In this document: piece by piece, positions 7,494 through 16,679 of the stretch
Layout of the letters: every line of letters starts with the position of its first letter
How positions within the stretch are numbered: position 1 is the stretch's first letter
NCBI RefSeq assembly: GCF_000400365.1
Contig: NZ_BAOG01000111.1
Span: forward strand, 1-54,636
Direction of reading: 5' to 3'
DNA length: 54,636 nucleotides
Source: Vibrio jasicida CAIM 1864 = LMG 25398
GTDB taxonomy: Bacteria > Pseudomonadota > Gammaproteobacteria > Enterobacterales > Vibrionaceae
Program-made: the position numbers and the translations under genes
Notes under the pieces: model-generated
Databases searched by the model: none
The model's input: only the letters and a program-made list of their open reading frames with translations
What the model was told of the DNA's origin: nothing

Positions 7494-8387
7494 ATGCTAA
7501 AAGGCAGTGAATACCCTTCTATTCGTGCACTTCGAACCTTTGTTGCGGTTGCTAACCATCTGAGTTTTTCTAAAGCGGCAGAGAGTTTGTGCGTGACTCA
7601 AGGTGCCGTGAGCAAACAAATTGCGACGTTAGAGCAACTGGTTGGGCTACCTTTAATCCAACGTGGTATCAATGGTATTGAGCTCACTGAAGAAGGAAAA
7701 CGTTACTTACCCAAGGTAACTGAAGCGTTGGAAATCATCCAACATGCCACAGCGAGCCTAATTCAAACCGACACAGAGCAAGAGTTACTGGTGGTGGATG
7801 TTACGCCTTCTTTCGCCAGTTTGTGGTTGGTGCCAAACATTGATGCATTCCATCAAATCCATCCTGATATCCGCGTTAAAGTTCGCACCAGTGATGGTCC
7901 AGTAAATCAGCTAGACGTAGACAGCGACATCACCATCCGTTGCCTTCCTCTTTCTAGTCACTACGAACATGGTCGATTGTTGCGTCAAGAAACGCTACTG
8001 CTAACGGGCTCATCAAGTTCTTCAACATGTAACGACAAACAGTCCATTGCAGATTTCGCATTTATTCCTCAAACGACACGCCCGCAGTTGTGGGAGCAGT
8101 TCAAACTAGAACAATCTCTGCAAAGCGCGATTCATTATCACCCCGTCGGTCATGAGCATTTCTATCTTTCTTATGAAGCGGTAAAGCTTGGCAAAGGGCT
8201 TGCTCTTCTACCTGATTTTATGGTGCAACAGGCGATGTCGAGAGATGAGGTCCACCACATCCAACAGCTGAGTATGCTGAGCCATTATGGCTATTACGTA
8301 TTTGTGCCGAACTACCGTCTAGCGGCGCGAAAAGTCTCACTGTTCAATGATTGGTTATTTGCTCAGCTTGGAGAAGGCGTCGGTTAG
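7494..8387 (+). CDS. LysR-family transcriptional regulator
   Basis: A 297-residue LysR-type regulator. The N-terminal winged helix-turn-helix spans about residues 9-68, with the usual pattern of F-V-A-V-A...S-F-S-K-A-A...L-x-V-T-Q-G-A-V-S-K-Q-I-A. The remainder is the periplasmic-binding-protein-like effector domain, opening with the TPSFASLWLVP segment typical of the GcvA/AmpR-like branch. The ATG lies in GAGATCATG after the island boundary. The FUSC-type exporter gene follows 99 bp downstream in the same direction, so the exporter is a plausible target, as AaeR controls aaeB. The inducer is unknown. Confidence 0.85.
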   Translation: MLKGSEYPSIRALRTFVAVANHLSFSKAAESLCVTQGAVSKQIATLEQLVGLPLIQRGINGIELTEEGKRYLPKVTEALEIIQHATASLIQTDTEQELLVVDVTPSFASLWLVPNIDAFHQIHPDIRVKVRTSDGPVNQLDVDSDITIRCLPLSSHYEHGRLLRQETLLLTGSSSSSTCNDKQSIADFAFIPQTTRPQLWEQFKLEQSLQSAIHYHPVGHEHFYLSYEAVKLGKGLALLPDFMVQQAMSRDEVHHIQQLSMLSHYGYYVFVPNYRLAARKVSLFNDWLFAQLGEGVG

Positions 8388-8486
8388 ATAACGACTCCGC
8401 TTCAATTTTTCAATCTGTGGTTGAAGCCAGCACATCTAAAGATATTCGCGTTACACTGAAGGGGTTGCCAACTGTAATGAGGGTTT

Positions 8487-10529
8487 ATGACGTTATCTCC
8501 TGCCTTTCTGCGTAAAATCTGGTACTCCCCTTCTATCAACCTTGGTTTGCGTGCCACCAGCGCGATTGTTCTGTTCATGGGGTTGGGTGTGCTATTCAAC
8601 CAAATCAATCTCGCCATGACGGCTTTAATGACCATGCCCGCAGCATTGATCAGTGGTTTAGACACTGCCGGCCCTAGGCGCTGGACACGCTTTGCGATTA
8701 CTGCTTTCACGTGGAGCATTACGCTCGTCATCAGTTATGCTCTGCTGAATATGGGCTTACCACTGTGGCTGACTTACGGCGCGATGGGAGCAGTATTGGC
8801 GAGTACAGCAGTGAATGGTCCGTTTTGGGGACGTCTTGGCATGTCGAGCTTGCTGATCGCGGTCGTGAGCTTGTCGCTACATAATTCCAGCGCGGTACTT
8901 GGTCTCTATCCTATGTTGGTGTTGGGACCACTCACTTTTGCGCTGTTCAGTTGGCTTTGGTTTGCCTTATGGAAACATTACGCGCTGCGTGTTTGTCTTT
9001 CTGCGATTTACGAAACGCTAGCGGACTACATTCAATATCGCCAAGCTTTCTTGCTTGGAAGCGAAAATGATGCCCCGAAACGACGCATCAAATATCAGTT
9101 GATTGAACTGTTTCAGCAAGCTCTGCAATCGGAATCTTTTCGATCGAAACATGAAGGCGCCAACTCACTACGTCAGGCTTTGTTTTTGGCGCTCGATACA
9201 TTTGAAGTCGTCTTGAGCAGCCATACCAGCAACCCTGATCTGTTCAAGCAATTTCAATCCAGTAAACCGAAACGAGATCTGCTCTTGGTTTGGAGCCAAC
9301 ACTGTCAGCAAAGATTAAGACACAAAGCCAAGCAGCTTTTGCATAACACGCATGAAGAGATGGAACACTTGAGCTCACTAGAACAGGAAGCTCATGATTT
9401 GATTGAAGCAGTGAAGCTAGAAGACCAACCTCGCTTTCGCTACTGGGCATACGCGGTCAAGCATATTTCTCGTCGTATTGAGCTCAATGAACCCGCTTAT
9501 GAACGCTCCTTTGATGTGCAACCATTCGAGCTGTCTTTTCGTTTACCAAGTCGAGGCAACCCGATTTGGCGCCACGTGACTCGCGTTGGTTTGATGTTTG
9601 CTCTTGGATCTGGGATTGCTGAATACTTTGAATTGATTCGCCCGGATTGGGTATTAATTTCCATGTTGATGGTGATTCAGCCGAGCTTCTTGGCAACCCG
9701 AAGTAAAACCTGGCAACGCTGTTTAGGTACCGCGCTCGGGGTACTGTTCGCCACCTCCTTGATTCACCTTGGCGTACCAACGACCATCCTGTTTGTGTTA
9801 ATAGCTGTCCTATTACCCGTCGCAATGCTCAATATTATGCGTCATTACTCGCTGGCGATTGGCTGTATTACCGCACTGTTAATTTTGGTTTATCAGACCA
9901 TGGCACACCAGGGACTCGACTTTGCTGCACCGCGCCTGATAGACAATATCGTCGGTGGCGCAATTGTCCTACTCGGTTATGGTTTACTGTGGCCGCAGTG
10001 GCGAGGTAAAGAGATTCATACCCAAGCATTAAAAGCACTCGATAGTTCAAAAAGCTTATTTGTGTATTGCTATGAGCAGTTACAAGTAGACACTGAGCAA
10101 CGTGATCACATGGCGCTCACTAAGCAACGTGCCGCTATGCTCACCGCTGAAAGCGATCTTGAACTGATTTACAACGAGATGCAACAAGAGCCAAGGCACA
10201 CTCGCGCCGATCCGCATTATTATGAAGATATGCTGAGCCATTATCGCTTGTTGAGTCACTACCTTTGCTTGCTGATCCCTCTAGTGAGAACGGGCACCCA
10301 TTATGAAGGCTCAACGCAAGTCGAACGCCTGATTCATGATGCGATGGATGCGTTGATCAGTACGATTCGTGACAATCGTGTTCATGAGCTGCCAGCACTG
10401 AGCAATAAAACCGATGCCGATCATCCCTCCTCAACGGCTGGTCAACGATCTGTCGAAGAGATCATCTGGTTAGCATTGATGACGATTAAGCAAATGCACG
10501 ACTTAGTAAGGCGTAACCTAAAAGACTAA
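8487..10529 (+). CDS. FUSC-family inner-membrane exporter (AaeB-like)
   Basis: A 680-residue membrane protein of the fusaric acid resistance/aromatic acid exporter family. It has two blocks of hydrophobic helices (about residues 15-165 and 360-500), each followed by a long soluble helical domain, which is the duplicated FUSC architecture and length of AaeB/YccS. The start follows an AATGAGGG ribosome-binding sequence. No membrane fusion protein (aaeA-like) or outer-membrane factor gene is adjacent, so it either works alone or recruits a remote partner. The LysR gene just upstream probably regulates it. The substrate is unknown; small aromatic acids are the usual cargo of the family. Confidence 0.75.
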   Translation: MTLSPAFLRKIWYSPSINLGLRATSAIVLFMGLGVLFNQINLAMTALMTMPAALISGLDTAGPRRWTRFAITAFTWSITLVISYALLNMGLPLWLTYGAMGAVLASTAVNGPFWGRLGMSSLLIAVVSLSLHNSSAVLGLYPMLVLGPLTFALFSWLWFALWKHYALRVCLSAIYETLADYIQYRQAFLLGSENDAPKRRIKYQLIELFQQALQSESFRSKHEGANSLRQALFLALDTFEVVLSSHTSNPDLFKQFQSSKPKRDLLLVWSQHCQQRLRHKAKQLLHNTHEEMEHLSSLEQEAHDLIEAVKLEDQPRFRYWAYAVKHISRRIELNEPAYERSFDVQPFELSFRLPSRGNPIWRHVTRVGLMFALGSGIAEYFELIRPDWVLISMLMVIQPSFLATRSKTWQRCLGTALGVLFATSLIHLGVPTTILFVLIAVLLPVAMLNIMRHYSLAIGCITALLILVYQTMAHQGLDFAAPRLIDNIVGGAIVLLGYGLLWPQWRGKEIHTQALKALDSSKSLFVYCYEQLQVDTEQRDHMALTKQRAAMLTAESDLELIYNEMQQEPRHTRADPHYYEDMLSHYRLLSHYLCLLIPLVRTGTHYEGSTQVERLIHDAMDALISTIRDNRVHELPALSNKTDADHPSSTAGQRSVEEIIWLALMTIKQMHDLVRRNLKD

Positions 10530-10650
10530 ATACCCAGCACTATTATCAACGGCGTGTCAGATTTTACTGACGGAGACCAACGTCGATTGACCAAGCGAAC
10601 TAACAGGAGTATCACTCCAGCTTCGTTCCAGTTTTGTTAGAGGAAAGCGT

Positions 10651-11250
10651 TTGGAACACATAAATGAACTATTGATGGCGATGAAGCCGCTGCTTGAGCA
10701 ATATGGCTATCTCGCCCTTATCGTCAGCATCTTTCTTGAAGGCATTGGCATTCCGATGCCGGGGCAATCGCTGATGATTGCAGCGTCTATCATCTCATCA
10801 GAGCATGTCATGAACCTTAGCTTGGTGATGATAGTTTCTTGGTTGAGTTGCTTTTTTGGCAACACGTGCGGCTACCTGATTGGCTATTACTTTGAAGGTT
10901 GGTTAGACAAGAAAGGCTATATTTCTGGCCCCAAAATGCAGAAGCTACAAAATACGATTCAGAAGTATGGTCCTGCTTGTTTAGTTGTCAGTCGCTTTGT
11001 TGAAGGGATGAAGCAGTTTATGCCGCTTGCTTGCGGTATTGCTAAGATGCCGCGCAAAGAGTTCTTATTGGGTAACGCGCTTGCAACCACCATTTGGGTT
11101 GCCGTGTTCAGTTTGCTCACCAACTTCGCGTTTGAGCACTTGAGTGCCCTTAGCCAGTTCTACACCGAACACCATTACGTGGTTTGGTCTAGCGCAGCAC
11201 TGCTGTTCTCACTGATGATCTTCGCGCTTCTTAAACGAAAAAAAGCGTAA
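10651..11250 (+). CDS. DedA-family membrane protein
   Basis: A 199-residue DedA/SNARE-associated (VTT-domain) integral membrane protein. Family hallmarks are the early F-L-E-G-I-G-I-P-M-P-G motif (residues 28-38), a G-N-T-C-G-Y-L-I-G-Y-Y segment, the R-F-V-E-G motif near residue 115, and four to five hydrophobic helices. DedA proteins are implicated in lipid-carrier (undecaprenyl phosphate) or phospholipid translocation and in proton-motive-force homeostasis. The start is a TTG preceded by AGAGGA about 8 nt upstream; there is no earlier ATG. It stands alone between terminators. Confidence 0.85.
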   Translation: MEHINELLMAMKPLLEQYGYLALIVSIFLEGIGIPMPGQSLMIAASIISSEHVMNLSLVMIVSWLSCFFGNTCGYLIGYYFEGWLDKKGYISGPKMQKLQNTIQKYGPACLVVSRFVEGMKQFMPLACGIAKMPRKEFLLGNALATTIWVAVFSLLTNFAFEHLSALSQFYTEHHYVVWSSAALLFSLMIFALLKRKKA

Positions 11251-11275
11251 GTGATCTAAACCAATATAATTCCGC

Positions 11276-11320
11276 AAAGGCTCACGGTATCAATAAGATA
11301 TGTTATGTGAGCCTTTTTTC
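11276..11320 (+). terminator. Terminator after the dedA-like gene
   Basis: Arms AAAGGCTCAC (11276-11285) and GTGAGCCTTT (11307-11316) with a 21-nt loop, followed by T residues. Confidence 0.75.
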
Positions 11321-11353
11321 TGGGTCTTTTCCATTTAAAATAACCAGCCATTT

Positions 11354-11369
11354 AGACGTCTAGACGTTG
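11354..11369 (+). promoter_or_regulatory. Tandem MetJ boxes
   Basis: Two adjacent 8-mers, AGACGTCT and AGACGTTG, match the met-box consensus AGACGTCT (8/8 and 6/8) in the head-to-tail arrangement that MetJ needs. The second overlaps a TTGACA hexamer at 11367-11372 that could be the -35 element of the next gene. Repression by MetJ with S-adenosylmethionine is the expected outcome. Confidence 0.75.
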
Positions 11370-11429
11370 ACAAGTCTTTGGTGTCCGATTAGTCTGCTCG
11401 CCTTATTTGTTGATTATGTTGTCGTTCAC

Positions 11430-12797
11430 ATGTCTGGTTCTAAAAATTCTAATAAAGCAATCGCACCATCAGCGGTCGCACTTTTACCTTTAGTACTATT
11501 CCTTGCGCTGTTTATTGGCGTGGGCACTTACTTGTCTCTGCAAGGGGTAGATTTTGCATTTTACCAACTGCCAGCGCCTATCGCGGTATTGCCTGCGGTG
11601 ATCCTTGCGCTCATCCTAAGCAAAGACAAACTCAATCGTTCTATCGAACACTTTATGCGTGGCGTTGGTCATCCAGACATCATCGCGATGTGTATGATCT
11701 ACCTGCTTGCCGGTGCCTTTGCTGCAGTTGCAAAAGCGTCTGGCGGCGTAGATGCAACTGTTAACCTTGGTCTTTCTGCGATTCCAACCAGCATGATCTT
11801 GCCGGGTATCTTCCTGATTTCTGCATTTATCGCGACAGCGATGGGCACCTCAATGGGCACCATCGCAGCAGTTGCGCCTGTTGCTCTGGGCATTGCTCAA
11901 TCGGCAGGTATGAGCCTTCCACTAACGGCAGGCGTAGTGCTAAGCGGCGCAATGTTTGGTGATAACCTTTCGATCATCTCGGACACCACCATTGCGGCAA
12001 CACGCTCTCAAGGCTGTGAGATGAAGGACAAATTCAAAGAAAACATCCGTATCGCACTGCCAGCAGCACTGGTTGCGCTTGTTATCTTCGCCTTCAACAG
12101 CACAGCGACTCAAGTACCAGAAACCGGTTCTATTGAGTGGTTGAAAGTACTTCCTTACATAACGATTCTTATCCTTGCGGTATCAGGCATGAATGTATTT
12201 GTCGTGCTTACTATTGGTATCGTTTTGGCGGGTGGCGTGAGCTTGTCTTCTATCGATGATTACGGTCTAACCAACTTCGCACAAGACATCTACTCAGGCT
12301 TTGGCAATATGCAAGAGATCTTCTTGCTGTCCATGCTGATTGGCGGTTTGAGTGAGCTTATGCGTCGCCAAGGTGGTCTCGCGTTTCTGACTAACCTAGT
12401 GAGCGGCATCATCCGTACGTTTGGTTCTAGCCACTCGAAAGAAGCAAATGGTCGTGCAAGCGAACTAGGTATTGCTGGTCTGGTTTCGATGGTGAATACC
12501 TGTACCGCTAACAACACCGTTGCCATCATCGTATCAGGTAGCGTGGCTCGCCAACTGGCAGAAGAGAACAACGTTTCACCGCGTCGCTCTGCAAGTTTGT
12601 TGGATATCTTCTCGTGTGTTATCCAAGGTGTATTGCCATACGGTGCACAGGTTCTGCTATTGGGCTCGGTATTTAACCTTTCTCCACTAGAAGTTGTTGC
12701 GAACTCTTACTACTGTTTTGCTCTGGCAATTGCCGCTGTCGTAGCAGTATTTATCAAACACCCAGCGCGCCAAACAGTGACTCAGGCTGAAAACTAA
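11430..12797 (+). CDS. metT: NhaC-family transporter, probable methionine transporter MetT
   Basis: A 455-residue polytopic membrane protein of the NhaC/ion-transporter superfamily with about 11-12 hydrophobic helices. It contains the family motif SGAMFGDNLSIISDTTIAA near residues 190-208. NhaC homologues were originally named sodium/proton antiporters, but the branch controlled by MetJ or SAM riboswitches has been proposed to take up methionine (MetT). The two met boxes directly upstream are the reason for that call here. I chose the ATG at 11430 because an upstream TTG at 11367 lies inside the operator/promoter. A strong terminator follows. The substrate is inferred, not shown. Confidence 0.65.
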   Translation: MSGSKNSNKAIAPSAVALLPLVLFLALFIGVGTYLSLQGVDFAFYQLPAPIAVLPAVILALILSKDKLNRSIEHFMRGVGHPDIIAMCMIYLLAGAFAAVAKASGGVDATVNLGLSAIPTSMILPGIFLISAFIATAMGTSMGTIAAVAPVALGIAQSAGMSLPLTAGVVLSGAMFGDNLSIISDTTIAATRSQGCEMKDKFKENIRIALPAALVALVIFAFNSTATQVPETGSIEWLKVLPYITILILAVSGMNVFVVLTIGIVLAGGVSLSSIDDYGLTNFAQDIYSGFGNMQEIFLLSMLIGGLSELMRRQGGLAFLTNLVSGIIRTFGSSHSKEANGRASELGIAGLVSMVNTCTANNTVAIIVSGSVARQLAEENNVSPRRSASLLDIFSCVIQGVLPYGAQVLLLGSVFNLSPLEVVANSYYCFALAIAAVVAVFIKHPARQTVTQAEN

Positions 12798-12808
12798 AAT
12801 ACATTTGA

Positions 12809-12835
12809 AGAAGGCTCCGATTGGAGCCTTTTTTG
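12809..12835. terminator. Terminator after metT
   Basis: Stem AAGGCTCC / GGAGCCTT (12811-12818, 12823-12830) with a T run on the plus strand. The gene on the other side converges on it from the right. Confidence 0.85.
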
Positions 12836-12844
12836 TACCTGTTG

Positions 12845-13681
12845 CTAAATGGATTCTCGAAAACTCTCCGCATCATGCAGTGGCACATCGAGCAATTCAC
12901 AGATCTCTTTTAATCGTTGAACTTGCTCCGCATTGCTGTTCGCGGGCTGACCATCAGCACTCAAATGGTTGTTCTCAAAGCCTACCCGAACATCCAACCC
13001 CAATAACAATGCATGGGTTAAACAGTCTTGCTCTCTCGCGCCAAACGCGCACACGGCACACCTAACCTTCTCTTCGATAAATCGCTCTAAATGCAGAGCC
13101 CGTAAATCCCATGGCGAAGATTGTTGAGCCTCATGATATCGACCAAGCACCACTAACGCGTGTTGGTTTTGCTTTGGTAAAACGCCTCGCTCTCTTAGGG
13201 ATAAATAGCGCTCAATGTCTGCCTGATCATACAAAATGATTTGGCTGAGAATGCCCTGTTCAGCGACCCAGTCAAAAAAGACAAAACCTTGCTCTTCACT
13301 CTGCTCATCAGGAATCAGTTCACGCAAAGCAAAAGAAGCAGCTTCTGGTTTTACCGCTTTGATCAGCACCATTTGCTGTTGTGGCGAATACGTCCCAACA
13401 GCCTCAGTCGTGAGCTGAACAATCATCGAATCACCAACCGCAGCTTTCACCGCGTGGTAGATTTCTAAGTTGTCTTCAACCTCTAGAGAATGCCTGCCTT
13501 GCGCATCTCTCGCATGCAAATGGATCATGGCAGCCCCTGCCGTTTGACATGCTTTCGCCTCGACAACCATTTCTTCAATAGTCATCGGCAATTGAGCATG
13601 GTCTTGCTTGGTTTTTCTCGCTCCATTGGGCGCAACAATAATCGCGATTCGAGCTCTTTTAGTTTGGGAGTTCACTGCCAT
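12845..13681 (-). CDS. Beta-keto acid cleavage enzyme (BKACE, DUF849)
   Basis: A 278-residue TIM-barrel protein of the BKACE family, whose members condense a beta-keto acid with acetyl-CoA to give acetoacetate and a new acyl-CoA (the 3-keto-5-aminohexanoate cleavage enzyme of lysine fermentation is the prototype). The zinc-binding HLHARD motif is at residues 54-59, and the C-terminal barrel strand reads VRVGFENN. The gene overlaps the aminotransferase gene upstream by 10 bp, so the two are translated as a pair. Each BKACE subfamily has its own substrate; here the aminotransferase probably makes the keto acid. The substrate is not readable from sequence. Confidence 0.8.
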   Translation of the reverse strand: MAVNSQTKRARIAIIVAPNGARKTKQDHAQLPMTIEEMVVEAKACQTAGAAMIHLHARDAQGRHSLEVEDNLEIYHAVKAAVGDSMIVQLTTEAVGTYSPQQQMVLIKAVKPEAASFALRELIPDEQSEEQGFVFFDWVAEQGILSQIILYDQADIERYLSLRERGVLPKQNQHALVVLGRYHEAQQSSPWDLRALHLERFIEEKVRCAVCAFGAREQDCLTHALLLGLDVRVGFENNHLSADGQPANSNAEQVQRLKEICELLDVPLHDAESFRESI

Positions 13682-15003
13682 TTCTGCGACACCTCTCTAA
13701 GTGTACGAGTGAGCTTTTCCACCAGCTCGTCAATGTGGCTTCGCTCGATGATAAAAGGCGGTGCAAGAAGGATATGATGCCCATTTACACCATCAATCGT
13801 GCCGCCCATTGGGTAGCACATCAGTCCATTTTCCATCGCTTTTTGCTTGATCTTTTTGTCTGCCAAAGTTGAATTAGACAACGGGGTTTTACTTACTTTG
13901 TCTGCGACAAGCTCAATGCCAAGAAACAACCCTTTACCACGAATATCCCCAACATATGGGAAGTCTGAAAGCGCCAATTCGAGCTCTCTTTTTAACATCG
14001 CCCCTTGTTGATTGACGGCTTGCAGGAGCTTTTGGTCACCGATGGTTTGAATGGTTGCAACGGCAGCTACGCACGCAACAGGATGCGCCATAAAGGTATG
14101 CCCATGTTGAAAGAAGCCACTACCAGACGCGATTGCTTGATAGACTTTGTCATTGGCAACAACCGCACCGATAGGTTGATAACCCGCCCCTAACCCTTTC
14201 GCCATACAGACTAAATCTGGGACAGCTTGCTCTTGTTCAAAAGCAAAAAAGCTACCGCTGCGCCCAACGCCACACATCACCTCATCCATGATCAGCAACA
14301 CATCATAGCGATCGCAAATCTCTCGTATTCGTTTGAAGTAATCTTGAGTGGCAGGTACTGCACCCGCTGTTGCGCCAACAATCGGCTCTGCAACAAACGC
14401 CATAACGTTATCCGCGCCCAGTTCTAAAATCTTAGCTTCAAGCTCATTGGCGGCTCTCAGTGAATAATCGAGTTCTGACTCATCTTCTCTTTGATAACGA
14501 TAGGCATAACACGGCGCAATATGATGGCTTGGGTGCAAGATGGGTTTAAAAGGCTCACGCCGCCATTCATTACCACCAACAGCCAACGCACCAAGTGTAT
14601 TACCGTGGTAGCTTTGTTGGCGGGCAATAAACTGCTTTTTCTCAGGTTTGCCACATTCCACAAAATATTGCCTTGTCATCTTTAGCGCAGATTCAACCGC
14701 TTCAGAGCCCCCACTGACTAAGTAGACATGATTAAATTGCGATGGCATTTGCTGGCAAATCAACTCAGCCAACTGCTCACTAGCTTCGCTAGTAAAAAAG
14801 CCCGTGTGAGCAAAAGGCACTTTTTCGATTTGGTCGAGCATGGCTTGTTTAACAGCTTGGTAGCTATGCCCAAGGTTTGAAACAGCAGCTCCGCCGCAAG
14901 CATCGAGGTATTGGTTGCCTTGATTATCGAACAGGTAAACCCCTTCCCCTCTGGCGATAGTGGGCAATTTGGCGTGGCAATGACGGTGAAACACGTAAGA
15001 CAT
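13672..15003 (-). CDS. Class III (PLP) aminotransferase
   Basis: A 443-residue fold-type I, class III aminotransferase (omega-amino acid/polyamine group). Visible features are SGGSEAVESALK (98-109) for phosphate binding, YHGNT (132-136), MDEV around D240 for the PLP pyridine nitrogen, and K269 in AKGLGAG as the Schiff-base lysine. It is the first gene of a two-gene operon with a BKACE, overlapping it by 10 bp. A likely pathway is transamination of a beta-amino acid or amine to a beta-keto acid, which the BKACE then cleaves with acetyl-CoA. Annotation pipelines often call such proteins adenosylmethionine-8-amino-7-oxononanoate or diaminobutyrate aminotransferases, which the context does not support. 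Confidence 0.85.
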   Translation of the reverse strand: MSYVFHRHCHAKLPTIARGEGVYLFDNQGNQYLDACGGAAVSNLGHSYQAVKQAMLDQIEKVPFAHTGFFTSEASEQLAELICQQMPSQFNHVYLVSGGSEAVESALKMTRQYFVECGKPEKKQFIARQQSYHGNTLGALAVGGNEWRREPFKPILHPSHHIAPCYAYRYQREDESELDYSLRAANELEAKILELGADNVMAFVAEPIVGATAGAVPATQDYFKRIREICDRYDVLLIMDEVMCGVGRSGSFFAFEQEQAVPDLVCMAKGLGAGYQPIGAVVANDKVYQAIASGSGFFQHGHTFMAHPVACVAAVATIQTIGDQKLLQAVNQQGAMLKRELELALSDFPYVGDIRGKGLFLGIELVADKVSKTPLSNSTLADKKIKQKAMENGLMCYPMGGTIDGVNGHHILLAPPFIIERSHIDELVEKLTRTLREVSQKWQ

Positions 15004-15210
15004 GAGCGCCCCTTCCTAGTGACTATTTTCTAAGCATAGTCAGTAAGATGAGACTTATACGCAAGGTAAGAAAAGTACACCATCATGAGCATTTGGAATA
15101 CTATAACCCAAATACTCAAAAATCATTATAAATAAGCACCTTATAGAAATATGGCCAGCTTTTAGTAAGGCTGACCTATGGGTAACCCAAAGCTCTGTTG
15201 AAAAGTATAA

Positions 15211-16479
15211 TTATGCGTTCAGAGCTTGTTCTAAATCAGCCAGAATATCATCGATATGTTCAATGCCGACAGACAAACGAATCATCTCTGGAGAAACGCC
15301 CGCTTGCTTTTGCTCCGCCTCACTCAACTGTCGATGTGTAGTTGATGCAGGATGACAAGCAAGCGACTTCGCATCACCAATGTTCACCAGTCGCTTGAAT
15401 ATCTTAAGCGCATCGTAAAAACGTACACCCGCCTCGTAACCATCTTTCAACCCAAACGACAATATCGCCGACGGCTTACCTTGCATGTATTTCTCAGCCA
15501 ACGGATAGAACTCAGAGTCAGGCAAGCCTGCGTAACTTACCCAACTCACTTTATCGTGCTGGCTTAAATATTCCGCAACTTTGAGTGCATTCTCGGTGTG
15601 TCTCTCCATACGCAGCGACAGCGTTTCCAGCCCCTGCATCAACATAAACGCATTCATCGGTGACAAAGCAGAACCGGTATTACGCAAAGGAACGGTGCGA
15701 GCACGACCAATAAACGCTGCCTCTCCAAATGCCTCGGTGTAAACCACGCCGTGGTAGGAAGGTTCAGGCTGATTAAATACCGGGAAACGATCTTTGTGCT
15801 GCGCCCAAGGAAACTTGCCCGAATCAATGATGATGCCACCTAATGTCGTACCGTGACCACCCACATACTTAGTCAGTGAATGCACCACGATATCTGCACC
15901 AAATTCGATTGGTTTACATAACACAGGAGTTGCGACCGTATTGTCAACAATCACAGGCACGCCCTGCCCATGAGCCAACTCAGCAACACGTTCAAGATCG
16001 ATGATATTGCCAGCCGGATTACCAATGCTTTCACAGTAAACCGCTTTGGTATTCTCATCGATAAGCTCAGCGAGACTTTCAGGTTTGTCATCCTTGGCAA
16101 AACGTACCTCAATACCTTGGTTCGGCAACATATGCGCAAATAAAGTGTAAGTGCCGCCGTATAGCTGAGGAGTAGAAACGATGTTATCGCCGGCTTGCGC
16201 GAGCGTGAGAATGGCATAGTTAATTGCCGCACTGCCTGCACTAACAACCAAACCAGCAATACCGCCTTCTAGTGCTGCCATACGTTTTTCCAACACGTCA
16301 TTGGTTGGGTTCATAATGCGGGTGTAAATGTTGCCTGGAACTTCGAGGTTAAATAGATCGGCACCATGCTGAGCATTATCAAACTCATACGCGACGGTCT
16401 GGTAAATCGGTGTCGCAACAGATTTGGTTGTTGGGTCTGTTTCGTAGCCAAAATGGATTGAGAGTGTTTCGTCTTTCAT
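15211..16479 (-). CDS. metY: O-acetylhomoserine sulfhydrylase (MetY type)
   Basis: A 422-residue Cys/Met-metabolism PLP enzyme. Length and sequence fit the MetY branch (O-acetylhomoserine aminocarboxypropyltransferase), which makes homocysteine from O-acetylhomoserine and sulfide. The Schiff-base lysine is K204 in HSLTKYVGGHG. The PLP-phosphate region SAGSAAINYA (80-89) and the RIMNPT motif (54-59), which carries an active-site Arg, are also present. The C-terminal SVGIEH motif is intact. It stands alone. I saw no clear MetJ box upstream, so sulfur regulation is not evident from sequence. Cystathionine gamma-synthase and methionine gamma-lyase are related but shorter. Confidence 0.85.
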   Translation of the reverse strand: MKDETLSIHFGYETDPTTKSVATPIYQTVAYEFDNAQHGADLFNLEVPGNIYTRIMNPTNDVLEKRMAALEGGIAGLVVSAGSAAINYAILTLAQAGDNIVSTPQLYGGTYTLFAHMLPNQGIEVRFAKDDKPESLAELIDENTKAVYCESIGNPAGNIIDLERVAELAHGQGVPVIVDNTVATPVLCKPIEFGADIVVHSLTKYVGGHGTTLGGIIIDSGKFPWAQHKDRFPVFNQPEPSYHGVVYTEAFGEAAFIGRARTVPLRNTGSALSPMNAFMLMQGLETLSLRMERHTENALKVAEYLSQHDKVSWVSYAGLPDSEFYPLAEKYMQGKPSAILSFGLKDGYEAGVRFYDALKIFKRLVNIGDAKSLACHPASTTHRQLSEAEQKQAGVSPEMIRLSVGIEHIDDILADLEQALNA

Positions 16480-16679
16480 GCATCTTCCCTGAACTATTGA
16501 GTGAATGGTTATTCTTTTATATTGCCGATTTTTTCAGCAAAGAAAAGCAGTTTGAGTCACATTGAAGGGATTGGACTTTATTCAAGTCAGACGGAGATAA
16601 AGAGATAACAACAAGGCTTTTCCGCATATGAAAATCATTGACTAGACTTATTCAATAATCACAAGGCTAGGATAATATA

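Noticed and set aside
11367..11429. TTG start of the NhaC-like (metT) gene at 11367
   Set aside because: The extension overlaps the MetJ boxes and a -35-like TTGACA and lacks a ribosome-binding site; the ATG at 11430 fits better.
12805..13065. 86-codon plus-strand ORF after metT
   Set aside because: It lies on the opposite strand of the BKACE gene and runs through the metT terminator; shadow frame.
16480..16679. MetJ box upstream of metY
   Set aside because: A single AGACGGAG-like octamer near 16593 has too few matches and no tandem partner.
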